The notes: a model not told the origin generated them from the sequence alone. A stretch of DNA of 64,000 nt from Ceriagrion tenellum (GCA_963169105.1 OY720636.1:119492188-119556187); one strand, 5' to 3'. Positions 47,901-61,160 are shown, counted from the stretch's first letter. Translations and numbers: made by a program.

Positions 47901-49020
47901 TAGTGACCCAATCAGTTTCCAAGAGCTAACTGTTTTTAGCAAGACTATATACTCGAGAAATAGATAATTAGAATTATGCGTTCGTTAATATTTACCTATC
48001 CCATTGAGAAATCGAAACACTAGTGACTATTTACTTTCTTACAAAAATTATGTCACCGTCAATAAAAATAAGGAGAGTTATTTCATCGAAGCACAATTGT
48101 CACATTACCGGGAGTTTATATGATCTTTTAGTGTTAACACCCAAACTAGGGCTCTGCTTCATCATTATGCCTCCTCTTGGGAACAATAAAAAACTGTTTT
48201 TAATTTAGCGAAAAAGTCTTTCTATTGCTTCTGTTGCACAAAAATTTTTGTTTAATGCTACCTTGCCTACATTAGAATAGAGCAATTGCAAGCTGCCTTG
48301 CAATAGGATATGTGCCTAACAACATTCCAGTTGATGATTCAATATTCCACCCTGATGCAAAGTATCCGTAAACTTAAATTACTGGTAGGCAGAAAAAAGA
48401 TTTTATCTACTCAGGCCAACAAAAACAAACTTAAGATTTGGCAATTAACAACATGAAAACTTAACGACAGGGTAGATTTCCAATATTGATTTTGACCAGA
48501 ATTCGAGCTTCAAAAATAATTTAACATACACCACCCTATTTACCAAGGAAAATCAGTATGTTGGAGTCATTTTCCATAAGCCATATTTATTCTCACGTAA
48601 AAGCAATTTCACTTACCGAAAAACAAAAAAAAACATGCACTTAGAGGAAATATTTTCACTCACAATTCAATTCGAAAAGGTAAGTTAAGTCAAGTAAACA
48701 TATATTCAAGAAAACACAAGAGAACACGCTTTTGGAAGAAAAGAGAGTTTTATAGAACTCCAAAGTCCTTACGTCAGGGCATTTATTCAACCCTCTGTCC
48801 CTGAGCAGCAATTTTGAAATCTTAAAATAGATCCTCAGATAAATCTAAAGAACATATCCGGTAAACACTGATGCACAAAACATGCATCACCCAAGTAGCG
48901 CATTACCTCTCCTACCTACCTTTTTTCCGGCCAACGAATATTTCGATTTAAAACTCCACAAGGACGAACGAGGAGAGCTAGCTCGAACCTTTCTTTTTCA
49001 AAACCCTCCACCGTCCTTCG
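44901..49020. other. AT-rich intronic DNA, nothing recognised
   Basis: A GC-richer segment at 47740-47850 in a 92-codon plus-strand frame is unassigned. No gene or mobile element could be supported. Confidence 0.4.
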
Positions 49021-49029
49021 GGATAATCT

Positions 49030-49620
49030 AAACATTTTCACCAGCGCGAGACACCACCCTCTCGCCATCTATCGCACCCCACTCCGTGTCGTCCGCGGAA
49101 TGAAGGCCGCGAATGTAAATCTCCTTCCTCCCGGCCCCGCCCACCCCCGCTCCTCCATACACGGCCCCCGGAGGCTTTTGTGATCGCTGCACCCCCTCCC
49201 TCCCCGACCCCTCGGGGCGGTGGAGAGAGGGAGGGAGGCGAGCAAAAGGTGGAGCAGTGTGGGTGCAAGGGCGGCGCTAGGATTTTTCCTCGACGCCTAC
49301 GCCCCCGGACTGTCCTGGCACACTGTGGGGGTAGGGCTTGCTTTAACGTTCCAACCCAGCGGGTTGGAAAGTTAAAGTTGATCGCGACTGGGAGAGTTCA
49401 GGGAGGTGGAGAGGGAGAGGCTTGCAGGCGAGCCGAGACGCCGGACGCGGGAGGGAAGCCATGTGCTGCTCGCTACACGGGCTCGATACGGGGGAACGAG
49501 GGACAGCGACACATCGAATTCCCCTTCGGGCTACGTGTACCCAGTCGTCGAAGGGCATGGCGTGGCCTGATCACCGCGGTGACCAGTGGCGGACAACGCG
49601 GGAAGAGTAGGAGAGAGAGA
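49030..49620. promoter_or_regulatory. GC/CpG-rich island with hairpins
   Basis: A compact GC-rich island with frequent CpG in AT-rich DNA. It contains cctccctccccga facing tcggggc and gagggaggg (about 49192-49240), and a perfect 9-bp stem ttccaaccc/gggttggaa with a 3-nt loop (49348-49368). Frames of 60-150 codons run through it on both strands, none with a recognisable motif. Promoter, enhancer or an exon of an unknown gene are all possible. Confidence 0.35.
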
Positions 49621-49639
49621 GAAGCGATTTAAAAAAATC

Positions 49640-50900
49640 GATTACTCAGGCTAAATGGGATTAGGGAATCTCTCACGAAAAATTATCTTTTTTCCATCGA
49701 TGAGAGCTTAAAAAGAAGTTCAGAGATAAGGACTACCTCAACGGTTCACAAAGACGACCTTGGGCGATTACAACGACGGTTACTCAAACCAATGAGACGA
49801 ATAAATTATCACTAAGGATGATAATGAAAGATTATTATCCGAGCCACAATTTGTATATCTGCCTTTCGAAGGAGTTACCATCCGCCTCATAATATCTCTA
49901 AAGTAGAATCAGAAAATAGGGCATGCAAATGGAAAACTTTCCGCAAAATGACTTTCACGCCGAACGTCCATCCGATTAATAAGCCTACCGATTCAGAGTT
50001 CCAATTTTAACAAGTATTCAGAGACTCCACTTTTCATGAACCCAGATTTTCCCAATATTTAGCTTCCGAGAGTTTTAATGCCAATCACAATGTTTCTACA
50101 ATTATCGAGGGTATAGAACTGCTTTACTCTATGTATGATTCGGTTCAGATAGCCAATTTTGCGGGCGTATCTTGTCCCAAATCATTCAAAGCCATTGTTT
50201 AACTAGGCTCCATTAGCCAACTCGAAAAACTTTCAAATCAAATTGGCTAGCAAAATGATTGACCGAAAGCTTTCTAGGCCATCATGTCAATTTCACCGAA
50301 ATTTCCAATTTCCCATCAGCCGAAGAGCGACCGGATGACATGATTGACTTTTAGAGATTTGACTTTTATTTGGATAAATTACGCTATCCTGGCACGATGG
50401 AGACGCCGAATAGACCGTGCGAGTAATTTAGTAGAATATGGAAAGCCATCACAAAGATGGAGTGAGCTCCTTACGGCTAGACAATTAAAATAAAACATAG
50501 AAAGTCTACGGCTTTTGGAGACTTTCTCTGTTTAATTTTAGTAGAATTTGCAATATGGCCCAATTCTTTCCTCAGCCTGACTGATAGTAACTGACCTGCT
50601 GGGTAATCAACAAAAGGGTTTGGATGATGCAACGCGATCTTATTCCACAATATCAATCGTTATGTAGCAATATTGCTGTGTTTCTCAATCAAATTTCAGT
50701 GAATAGATATAATCTAACCACGAACAATTATGAATGAAATAGGTGGAGCTCTACGGCCTTAGAATAACAAGAAAAAAGCCAAATGACCGTAAAGTATTAC
50801 CACCTCACGCGGGGAGATACATGCACTTACAGGGAGTTACCCCGTAACAGGTCTCCATGTCAAGATGGACAACACGAATCCCTATATTTTATGCCGGAGC
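49640..50900. other. AT-rich intronic DNA, nothing recognised
   Basis: No gene or repeat could be supported. Confidence 0.4.
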
Positions 50901-50907
50901 TGTTTGG

Positions 50908-51062
50908 GATCCGATAGAGATGCACTGACGGGAACACGCACACGAAGCACAAGGGAAGGGGTAGAAAATGTAAGGCCCAAATAGTATTTATGGGGATCAG
51001 GGAGAGATACACTGAGGGGAACACACGAAACACTCGAGGCATGTGAAGGGGTAAACATGAAA
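50908..51062. repeat. Imperfect tandem duplication, about 86-bp period
   Basis: gggatccgatagagatgcac-tgacgggaacac (from 50908) is repeated as gggatcagggagagatacac-tgaggggaacac (from 50994). Each is followed by acacgaa/acgaaacac and then gaaggggta. The minus strand therefore shows a repeated VFPSVYL/VFPSVHL stretch in an open frame that I regard as non-coding. Confidence 0.7.
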
Positions 51063-51069
51063 AAATTAG

Positions 51070-54000
51070 TTCAGGATTACGACTGAAACTCACAGAGCAG
51101 AATATGAACAAAAAATAAACGTTTATGAGGGCATATTAGACTATCAAAACGTAAAATTAAATGGAAATATTTTAAACCTGTGTTATAAATCCGCAAATCC
51201 CAATTGGAGTATTTAGAAAATGAAATTAGAATTGCCCATTTTTATGCGGAACCTAAGCCTGACGATGGCATAATGGGCCGAAAACTTGGTTATTTATCAA
51301 TAAAAGTGAGCCCAATTTCAGTTGTAAGCACACCACAAGAAGTGTTGAAAAAGGGTTTTATATTCCACGGAAAAAACAGGCTAACAGACATGTATTGTAT
51401 ATCCTTCATTCGATTGCGTAATCTTAAAGTACTCGAGGTTATTTCTCATTAAAACAATGGAATTAACATACGTGGTGAAACGTTTTCATCAATTTTCACC
51501 TATTTATTAATAAAAAATTTTGGCTTGGTATTCTTGAGAACCCTTGATGAGATGATTTGGTACACAGTATTATCGTATTTATTTTTCAGTCCTGCAGCCA
51601 TGATTTTCGATAGCCATAATAATAATGAGACACAATCGGTGTTGTTGGTATCGAAATTTTTAACTCTGTCCCTCGATTATTTAATTTAACTGACGATGGA
51701 GAAAAGTATGTTTTATCGTATCGTGAGAAAGTAGTGAATGAAGGGCTACCGAGGTTTGAACCATGTCGTGCAATCACTGTGTTTGAACCCCAACTGTGAG
51801 TTCCTTCATCTCGTATCATTTTCTGAGCTATCAATCCATTGTACTTGGCTAAGATTTTTGCACTGCAATTTGGACGAAAATAAATTAATTTCCTATTATT
51901 TTCTAATAAATTGCAAAATTAACAGTCCATAACGAAACATTTATCTCAAAATAGGAATTTCGTCCGTTATGGTTATAGTTAAATGTATACTCAAAACATG
52001 TAAAACTTTCATCGAATTCTTCCTAGAAAATAAATGAAGACCTGGTTCTTTTTACGACCTTCGCCGACTTGTGGATGTAGTACTTTGGTATAGTAAGCAC
52101 GTTCTAGAGATACGGTCTCGCGTTCATATTCATACGAAATCTAATCATTTCTTTCAGTGCGAGAAACTTAAAGCACATTTACGATGGAGGAAGACACTCT
52201 TTGATTTCCCTCTGTTGGGTTGAGTAGGATGAATTTCTCTATTACTATAGGGATCAACATTCATTCCACCCAACCGCCATACAAGCATGTGTGCTCTCAC
52301 TTTAACAGTCCGAAAATGTGATTGGCATTAATTTGGGATAGTTAATAATTTTCAACATGATTATTCGTTACCAGATATCAGCCAGTGGCAAGGGAAATGT
52401 GCACATAATGAAGTTTTAATTTATGAAGTAGAGGTTTTGCTGGGTGCCACCATTCAAATAAATCACTCATTAGAAAACCAGAAATTTGCTCATCTTTAAT
52501 TTTGCCATAATCATTGAAAACATCGATACCTAGAGCATCAATTAAATATTTCGAATCTTAATGCAAAGTGTCAACAGTTTGAAGGCCAATGCGGTGGAAT
52601 CTAAGAAATTCAATGACTCAAAAGGAAAGCTTGCTACGGGAAAAATTCCGAGAGAAAATAGTGGAGAGTCATCTGAAGTAATTGCGATGATAAATATAAG
52701 CATAGTTAAAGAAAATGGTTTCATAAGCTATTAGACGATTTGATTAGGTTAGTTTCAGAAAGATCATAGAAAGCTGAAAATCCTGGGGAAAAATCTCATT
52801 TTCAAGAGAAAAGAGCATCTTGGATTTTTTCAAAGACTAACCTTTACCACTAACCGAAGCTCATAGATCCACTCCTACATACTTTGAAACCACCAAAGAT
52901 AAATGCATCTCAACTCTTGTGCGATAATTTACGCTCATTATATTCCTAATAGCTAACCCAAATTCATTAATGAACGTTAATGCTCGGTAAAATTGTTGAT
53001 TTAAAAAATGGTTTTCCACAAAACATCATCAGCCATTTTGAGGATTTTACTTTTTCACGGATTACCGGGAAACTAAGTGAATTTCAGAAAACAGAATAAA
53101 ATTACAGCACAAAAAGACGCCGTGAAACTTTCTCCTCTCGTCTCCATCGGACCTGTCCTAGGAGGGCAGAGTGTCATGTCTCTCTCTTACGACGTTTCTA
53201 CGTTGAGTTCCAAACTAAATCGTCGCCAGCCGAGACAAAAAAACCTGTGGGATGTCACTGCACATAAGAAGCAAGACGGGAGGAAGTAAGTTTGCAATTG
53301 AGTCAAACATAAGTTGAGGAACAACACCTGGAAGCTCAGTCCAAGTACGTTAAGATAGCATCGGGAAAGTATTCCCACTTAATCCACGACAAATATTCTG
53401 TATTTCTCTTTTACTACTTTTCTGCAGTGGTTCAGTCTTACGTAAATGAGATGCTGAACCAGTGAAACAAATATATCATTCAAACAATAAAAATTACTGT
53501 TAAAAACCATCGTTCAACTCTTGAATACTACGAAGTCTTTAAACGTAAGTGATATCTTCTCGCTAGCGTATGCGTATTCTGTGCCTCATTATACCGAACA
53601 GAACATTGTTTCCAGCAACGTTCCGGGTTGATAACACTTCTTCCTACTTTCACAGTTCATCATCCTCTTTTCATCACCACCGTGAACCACCTTAGCTCTT
53701 GACGTGAACAATAAATCAATATTACCGTATTCGATAGAGAAGCTCCAATTATTCACTTACTTATCTTCACCCCTAGTCATCAATATGTGTATTAGTAGCT
53801 GCAGCTCTCCACTCTAATCTCTTGCAAGGCCCTTTCATAAGTCTTTGATTCAATCAATACTAACAGCATATATCTCATTTTCTCCAATATTATATCTTAA
53901 GGCTGATTTCCACAGCAGTGCTATAACCAAAAAAAGAATATATAACATTAATCCGGGTAGCAAAGATTGCTAATTTTATTTCTTTGAATGATTTTCCCTA

Positions 54001-55125
54001 ACTTTATCTCCCGTTTCTAAACATATTTCCCTTTATCCGACTAGTTTCTGTGATGTGATAATATTTATATATAAGAATAAGTTCTGCATTTCTGTAATCA
54101 CTTTTAAACATTCAGTTTCATTATACATGAATAGTTCACAATTTTTAGGTAAAGCATTAAAAAGTATTTTAAACTCAACTCCAAACCCTTCTTTGATATT
54201 TACTCATTTTTTAAGGAGGTTGGTCCGAAAACTAATATCCATGTCATTTTCTTCATATTCGCAGGAATGATAAAAAAAAGCCCTCTATCGATTGGCTTAA
54301 TTAGAAATACACCTATCTGTCCTGGTTTTTCCAATAATCGCATTTGAAAATATCTATATTTATATTACGTAGTACAGTAGGAGAAAGAAATTACATGATT
54401 ATTATTGAAATTTTATTGGAGACACACTAGTTAGCTGATCAAGGCGCTGGGGTCGGTCATACATGTGGCAGCCTTGGAAGTGAACTTACACATACCGTGG
54501 GAATTCAAACAGAGAGGCACATTTCCGAAGCTGTAAATTGTTTGAAAATATAGTACCACCTCGATCAATAACAAACATCGGTCAAAAAACGAAGGGCTTC
54601 ATAAAACCCAAACATGCCCGGTAAATATTCCTAAAACATTTTGTTGACACATAATAATAATTAACATCACTTGAAAACGACTGATAAATGCGGCACTTAC
54701 AGCTAAAATGAACGCTTGATATTATAAATATTTCTGAATAATACAAACTAGTTGTTTTTAAATCCTAATGTATGCCTTTGTGATTTTGAATTCATGTCTG
54801 TTCAGCGTCATAGGCAGAAGTAGGCATATATACTTGAATTATGACCTTAGGTAACATTCCTATTCTTGATGCCACTAGCCCATCATCTACATAAATTACT
54901 TTCTTTACTTTTTTCCATATCAGTTCTCACAATTTTGAGCTCTAGCGTTTGAACGGTCGATCTGATCGAAATTCTGACATTCAAATTTTTGTAGCCAACG
55001 GAACGTTCAATTTTAACCTGTTTTGGAGGGAAAAATATTTTTCATGCGAGTTAAGATGATGAAAACAAAATTTTTAAAATATGCCAGTGAAAAAAACTAC
55101 GAAAATGTGAAGAAAAGTATATTCT
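51070..55125. other. AT-rich intronic DNA, nothing recognised
   Basis: About 4 kb without a supportable gene, RNA or mobile element. Confidence 0.45.
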
Positions 55126-55127
55126 CC

Positions 55128-55185
55128 TTCAGAGAATCGAACCTCACACCTTCCACTTCACAATCCGCTACCGCAAGCTTGGAAT
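55128..55185 (-). pseudogene. tRNA-like relic (pol III box remnants)
   Basis: The minus strand reads gcggtagcggattgtgaagt, an A-box-like sequence, and 17 bases after its A box comes ggttcgattc, a good B box (complement of 55134-55143). Real tRNAs keep about 31 or more bases between the boxes, so the anticodon arm is shortened and no cloverleaf can form. It is a tRNA pseudogene or the head of an unrecognised SINE. Confidence 0.35.
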
Positions 55186-55189
55186 TAAA

Positions 55190-57115
55190 GTCATAGCAGC
55201 AATTAAATTATACAAAAACAATGTATAAAGTGCTTTATAGTACTGATCTCCTCAATAACACCATTCAGTGATCAATTTAGTACTAAAAAGGACTATTATG
55301 TATTAGCAGAACTTCTAAAAAGAACTTATTTAATGTGTTTAAAGTATGAAAGCAGTTCAGTACACGCTCATCAAACACCAGTCACTAAGGACATCAACAA
55401 AGTTCAGGACAGCGTTGCCAAAGTTTTTAGAAATTAATTAACCTTGAAATTAATGTAAATGTAGGGTTTACTTGAGAAAATATCGTAATATAACAATCAC
55501 ATGAAGTTTTAGATGTTTCTGGTGATATACATTGTTGAAAAGGTATCATAAATCTAATTACTTATTTAGGTATAATCGTTGCATGACTCCATTCTCGGCA
55601 TTCGATTAAAAAATCTTTTCGTAGACTGCTCTTCCTAATATTCATTTTAATGCGATATTTCAGCTTTCCTCTAAATTAAACATATTACAAATCAACGCAG
55701 TATTCTTTTAAAGGCTTATGCGCATAACTAAAACAATCGGTATGCCGGTATATTATTTTAAAGTGCTTTCCGAAGAAAAATCTGCATTTATCTCGTATAC
55801 GTGTACTTCAGTTAACTTGGGCTGCGCCTCCATTCATGCGTATTTCATCTAGAATACGGGGTCAATTTTATGGAAATTATTCCAAGTATGCTGATTTGTT
55901 CATTTTTCATCTTCTATAAGTTTTAACTTCCACCCAAATTTTGGCTTATCTTGATTATTTTCTCAACTCACCAAAGCCTCTCATTCGTTCCATCATTTGA
56001 TCCATTCCTCCTTTCCATGCTTACCTTTCCCAGAGTCATTAATTCTTAATGAAACTATTTTCTTCTTCCATATTTTTAGAACTTACAACTCTGAGATCAC
56101 CAAATTTTCGTAATCTAAGTAGAAAGTTCCTTAGCTATGGCAAACTGCCTGCCATTGCTTAAATGAATTTAGGGCTTTAATAAGTAAAATATCTGGCAAA
56201 ATATTCTATTCGATTCTCTACATCGTCATTAGTACGCCATTTTTCAGAAAAGCCAAAACTATTTGGAAAAATGTAAATTAACTCGCGTGCCAGCAATGCA
56301 CTATTTATTGATCAAACGATGAAATTCAACGGTGAGAAGATCAAGGCAACATAGATCAAAAGATGTGATAAAAATGCCATCATTAACTTTAAATTTTCAA
56401 ATAATGGAAGACAGTTAAGGAAAGCCGATTTAATGCATATTTCTAAACCCCTTTCGGTGCAAGGATAGCTTCCTAAATTAAAGTGTCGTCGGTTTTAGAT
56501 ATTTGTCAACTACCGGTTACATTAGCTCAGTCATATCTCTTCACTAATTTAATTAAATTGAAATTATTTTTATTTTAAATCATATACATTTTTTCTTTCC
56601 ACTGCCTTTTCTTTCGTAGACGATAACTCTATTTTTTGTTGACAAGCCCAGAATTATTTTCGTGTTTTTTTATCTTAATTGCCTCAAATCGTATATTGTC
56701 AGAAAATTCATCAATAATGCAAGATTGCGGAGGAATATAGAAAGGAATGTTGGGCTATGGAGAATCATAATACAAAATATTAAGAGCTTTGATAAATACA
56801 TTCGATTTGAATCCTAAATAGAAGCCTAGAAAGAAAAGGCTAGAAAAAAGAAATATTGAGCAACAGCGAATTCAAATTACTTTTAGTAGGCATTTTTTTC
56901 TTAATTCGATTGGATACGAAGCACGAATAGCAATAATGTCCCGGACGGAGGAGATTGGTATAAATTCAAATTCAGTTCAGGGACGGAAATAAGGAGCAAA
57001 TCTGCATCCATCGCATCCGCGGTAGCGTTTTAGATCCCATTAAACGCACGAATGGTCCCTAAAGCAAATATTATGTTTCCACGAAGCGCTGTGATGTAAT
57101 CTTTGCGCATTATTT
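55190..57115. other. AT-rich intronic DNA, little recognised
   Basis: Only the short direct repeat at 56424-56465 stands out. A gattggtataaatt word at 56954 resembles a CCAAT plus TATA pair but lacks a well-placed initiator. Confidence 0.4.
56424..56465 (+). repeat. Direct repeat with 57222-57262, copy 1
   Basis: gccgatttaatgcatat, then ctaaacccctttcggtgcaagg, is repeated 798 bp downstream as gccggtttaatgcatat then ctacatccccttcggtgcaagg. Confidence 0.75.
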
Positions 57116-57221
57116 TGCAAGGGGGGTAGTAATGATTGGCTATATAACGCGAAGACCTCTTGCTTGCACTTGTGTCCGCGTGTGATACGGATAGAGACAC
57201 AGAGAGGTGTGAAGGGTACGG

Positions 57222-57262
57222 GCCGGTTTAATGCATATACCTACATCCCCTTCGGTGCAAGG
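57222..57262 (+). repeat. Direct repeat with 56424-56465, copy 2
   Basis: Second copy of the roughly 41-bp repeat, 798 bp from the first and on the same strand. The more GC-rich copy lies in the island. Confidence 0.75.
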
Positions 57263-58054
57263 CAGGTTTAAGCTCTCTTCCGGACGATCAAGGGCGCCAT
57301 TTCCTTTCAAGTCACGTGTCACATCTCCATCGCCAAGGAGAGCGAGAAGAGATTAACATCGGGTCGAAAAAGCACCCCTCCATCCTTTTTTGTTTCTTTT
57401 GTTCAGGCCCTGGCGAACCACCCGCTCTCCCACAGCATTCTCCTGCTCTTCACATTCCGTCCACAGGTCCGCCACGGGTGGGAGGGGAATGGGGGACAAT
57501 CGCATCCTCTCGGCTCGCCCACTCTCACTGAAACCCAACCACCCTAACTAAGCCTAAGGTAGCCCTCTCCAAACCCCGCACACAACCCCTCTTCTATCTC
57601 AACCTCCTCCCACTTCCCCCTTCATCCATTCTCTCCCGATACGCCCCGGTATCTCAATCCACTCTCGGCAAACTTTCTCGTCCGCTGTTAAATTGATGTC
57701 GGATTGATCGCCGCGAGTCCCCTCTTCCCACCCACACTTTCTCCCTCACCATCCCCCCCTCCTTCTCTTTACCGAGTTCCACCTTCCCTTAGGAAAAACT
57801 ATTTCCTCTTTTTTGCCACAGCAGCCTTAAGCCTTAGACCCATTGTTAACTTGTCTCCACCGGTCCAACGTCTGGTCTCTCTTCCCCCCAAACATGCGTT
57901 AGGGGGAGAGAAAGGAGAGAGGGCTGAATTGCGAAGAGACGGGGTATAAATGAGTATCTTCCTGCGTTCTTGTTTCGCTGCCTCTCCCTCAACCCTATCC
58001 CCACTCCAAATCTTCGACCTCTACCGCTCCTATGAGCAGCGCATTCCGACATCC

Positions 58055-58098
58055 CACTCCGTAAGGGCAAGGAATTTCTTCCTTGCCCTAACAGAGTG
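58055..58098. ncRNA. 44-nt hairpin, 20-bp stem
   Basis: cactccgtaagggcaaggaa faces ttccttgccctaacagagtg across a 4-nt loop (tttc), with two mismatches. It lies at the right end of a GC-rich island. It is probably a snap-back inverted repeat. Hairpins of similar size occur at 38.35 and 43.45 kb. Confidence 0.35.
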
Positions 58099-58139
58099 CT
58101 GCATTAATATAACATCCAACGAGCCCCCCTAAAATTATC

Positions 58140-59090
58140 TGTGTCATGGGGTGTTGGGACACCACCCACGAATAGAACTGATATCGAAGGATAGGATCTA
58201 GGAGAAGGGAGGTCATGTGGGACGTGCGGATATAGATTAGCGTCGCAGACTGTTTTTGTGATAGTCATTGATGGTGAGTGGGAAGAATGAATTCTCGTAC
58301 CTATCTGTTCGACGATGAACTTCTCTCCCATTAGCCCTATTACTGCTGCAAACGTACGTGTACAATCGCACGACAGGCTGCTGTGAAGTACTTTAGCGCC
58401 CGAGCTCCGTGGAGCGCTTCGTGGTTACTTGCCAGCCGTTGAATGTTTTAAAATATACCATATACTGAAAATTTGTAAAATATACCATAAACTGAAAATT
58501 TTTAAAAATATGTCTTAATATTCAAGCAACTAAAAACATTATAAATATGTCCGTCTAGACTTTTTTCTATGGACTTTCTTACTCGAGGAAGAGTTATGCG
58601 CGGGTGATTCACATTCCAGCCCGTTTTCAGAGGGCGGTAAGCCTAATCAGAAGACAGGGCCGCAGCGAAAGGGTTTAGATGGTCCCACTGTATAACAATT
58701 TAAACTTTGTTTGATTCATATTCTGACAACTAATTGAAAACATGTCCACAATAACATGCGGACGAAAAATTATACCTACTTACGCTAATTTCTTCGTAAG
58801 TTTAAATGGAAATTATATTGTGTAAAAAAGGAAAATGGAAGAAACACAGGGGAAAATGTATTTTCCGCAATCAATATAAATGGAAACTGCACGGAGAATT
58901 GTTCTTAAGAAGGGAAACTCCCCAGAAGTCGATAAGAATTTAAAAAAGGAATCTTATGCGCTTATTTTTAAGCTCTTCGCGTATTACAGCCGTAATTGAA
59001 GTCAAAAGGCGGGAATTCCAAATAAATGATGCTGAAGTCGGCTACTACAACTGGAAAAGTGTTTATAAAAATATTAGTAAATCAATCGGC
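58140..59090. other. AT-rich intronic DNA, nothing recognised
   Basis: An imperfect duplication taaaatataccata-actgaaaatttttaaaa occurs at 58447-58508. No gene was seen. Confidence 0.4.
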
Positions 59091-59092
59091 AT

Positions 59093-59200
59093 AATTTATT
59101 TATTTATTTAAAATAATAAAACCACATACAGCTATGGTGCCATATTATAGTGGCCATGTAACAATACACACACGTAAGGACATATACAAGCAAACTTAAC
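59093..59200 (-). mobile_element. Possible LINE 3' end with (AAAT)n tail
   Basis: On the minus strand a ggccactataatatggcacc stem-like stretch is followed by AATAAA-type words and an aaataaataaataaatt tail. This resembles LINE 3' ends with short tandem tails, but no coding remnant was identified upstream. Confidence 0.3.
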
Positions 59201-60330
59201 AACTAAGCCTTATAGCCTAGTCTTGGTTTTTACAGATAACGCATCTTACCAGCTCTCCACCATATTTTTTTTACCATTAAAAATGGGAAATTTATTACTT
59301 GTTTTAACTCACACTGTCGCAGTGAATCCTCCTTTAGTCCGTTTTTAGGATGCAACGCCGGGATAAATAAGCCCCTACTGACACTTGCATGCAATGCAGT
59401 ATCTACTCTGCCCTGCTAAGCCAAAAGACAGTAGCTGACAAAATTACACATTTTTAGCTTACAGCTCATTTTATTTTCAACCTTGAGGAGTTCAAAAAAC
59501 TAAACATAAATACCGTATCTGTAACAGTTTTCCTGATATCACATTCTCCTTTCACCGTATATACAGTCTAAATATCAGTTCTCTAGGCCAGATAACAGTA
59601 ACCACTTGCCCTTCCCTCAAAGAACCTCATGACTTCTGTTCCCTTACGATTTATCTTCAACCCGTACTTCCCGCACTGACAATCTATTCATCAACTAAAG
59701 CTTGCAATCTTTTCGAAGATAGACTAGATCGAAGACTCCAAGATGAAAACTTGAAAACTTGAAAACCATAGCATTCAATAACTCAGAACCAACAATAAAG
59801 CAGTTAGTCTTTTAGATTAGCAGGGAAGTATTTTAACAATTTTAGCCTGACCAGGAGCATTCAAGGGATTAGTGGCTCCTTTAGTTCGAGTCCTTTAATT
59901 TACTGCGACACACTTACCGTTCCCTCGTAGCACATTTATAAAAAGCTTACGGATTTTCCTTAGAATTTTTTTAGTTCGTGCGTTTAATCTCACGGTGCAA
60001 TGTACGCGCGGCGCACTCCAAATGTATCACAGGACACAACTAGAGCGAAGTTACATCGCTCGTTAAATTTATCGCCCTAGGGCCTCCTTACTATCCGCAT
60101 GATAAAACCTACTTTCTGAAACAGGTTTACAAATTTTAGCACATGTTTCCTCAACGAAAGGTCCAAAGTTATGGTTAAAGATATGTCGGGCAAGGACTTC
60201 ATCCGCTCTGCTTGTCTTTTCTTCCCAGATATATAAGACGTGGTATTTGCACCATTTCCTTTTTAAGGAATGAAATGCTGGGAACGTTTTTTTTTTAAGG
60301 TTAACTTCGAGCCAGTTCACTCCGGTTCAC
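59201..60330. other. Intronic DNA, nothing recognised
   Basis: A minus-strand 83-codon frame at 60069-60320 begins with ATG and has an ordinary amino-acid mix but no motif I know. It is not called. Confidence 0.35.
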
Positions 60331-60339
60331 TAACCATTC

Positions 60340-61160
60340 CCGTGCCTTCCATATAAAAAATATCCCTTTCTCTGCAGTCCCAACATCCTTCCCCCACTAC
60401 CTCCCCTTTGGTCGGCGAGTACCTACTCTCCACAATCATTACGAGCCGGCTCATCTCCGCGTCCTTTAAGGGGAACGGAGGAAGACCTAAAACGCCCACC
60501 CGCATTCACGATCAATCATTTTGAGGATGAATGGCGTTGATTGATGCACTCCCTCCTTCTCCCAACCGACTCTTCTCCCTACTCTCCCTCTATATCCTTC
60601 CCCGTCGATCCCCGGCCACGAAGCTCCGCTACCGAAATCAAGATCCTCTCGACGTATTTTTTTGTGGCTTCATAGACACCGGCACAAACAACAGGAATGT
60701 TGAATAATTACATACAAAACGTCGTCTTGACTGAAAAAGGAAAACGAGGAGGAACCCACGATAGGGAAAAAAACTCATTCAGGGTGAATTTCAATCATTC
60801 AAACGTGCACCGCGGCTGGCTTCCAAAAAGGCAGAATCCGATGGCGAAAAGGAAAAACGCGGGCTCCAACTCCCGGAGTGGGGAATTCAATGGTCCCCCT
60901 GGAGGCCAAAATCACTCGCATTTAATGAGAAAGGAGATGGGGGACTGGAATAAAAAGGAAGGCGCAAAGCAAATACTCGGGAGAAAAAAATTGCGGAAAG
61001 GGGAGAGGAAAGGTAAAGAGGAAAAAATTAATGCTGACGCAAAAACGGGGAACACCCTTAAAACCAAAATCTGGATTTGAAAGGACCCTCTTCCAAGCGG
61101 CAGTCTCTCCCATACTTCGGCTTCCGGGCCATTAGTCAAGACAGCGGTCAGCAACCGCGT
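60340..61160. other. GC-richer, strand-asymmetric region
   Basis: Pyrimidine-rich on the plus strand at 60340-60660, then purine-rich at 60720-61080. The 127-codon plus-strand frame at 60697-61080 is Lys/Gly/Asn-rich because of the purine bias and is not supported as a gene. Confidence 0.4.

Larger units (their letters stand above)
57120..58135. promoter_or_regulatory. GC-rich, pyrimidine-rich island with TATA-like sites
   Basis: A GC-richer stretch with CpG words and long CT-rich runs on the plus strand. gattggctatataa at 57134-57147 pairs an inverted CCAAT word with a TATA-like site. A second site, ggtataaatg, lies at 57942-57951. No initiator match of good quality is correctly spaced. Frames on both strands are biased by base composition and none is recognisable. 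Confidence 0.3.

Noticed and set aside
49180..49632. 150-codon plus-strand frame in the 49-kb island
   Set aside because: Gly/Arg-rich reading of GC-rich DNA with overlapping frames on both strands.
60697..61080. 127-codon Lys/Asn/Gly-rich plus-strand frame
   Set aside because: Purine-rich sequence produces it. No globular segment or known motif.
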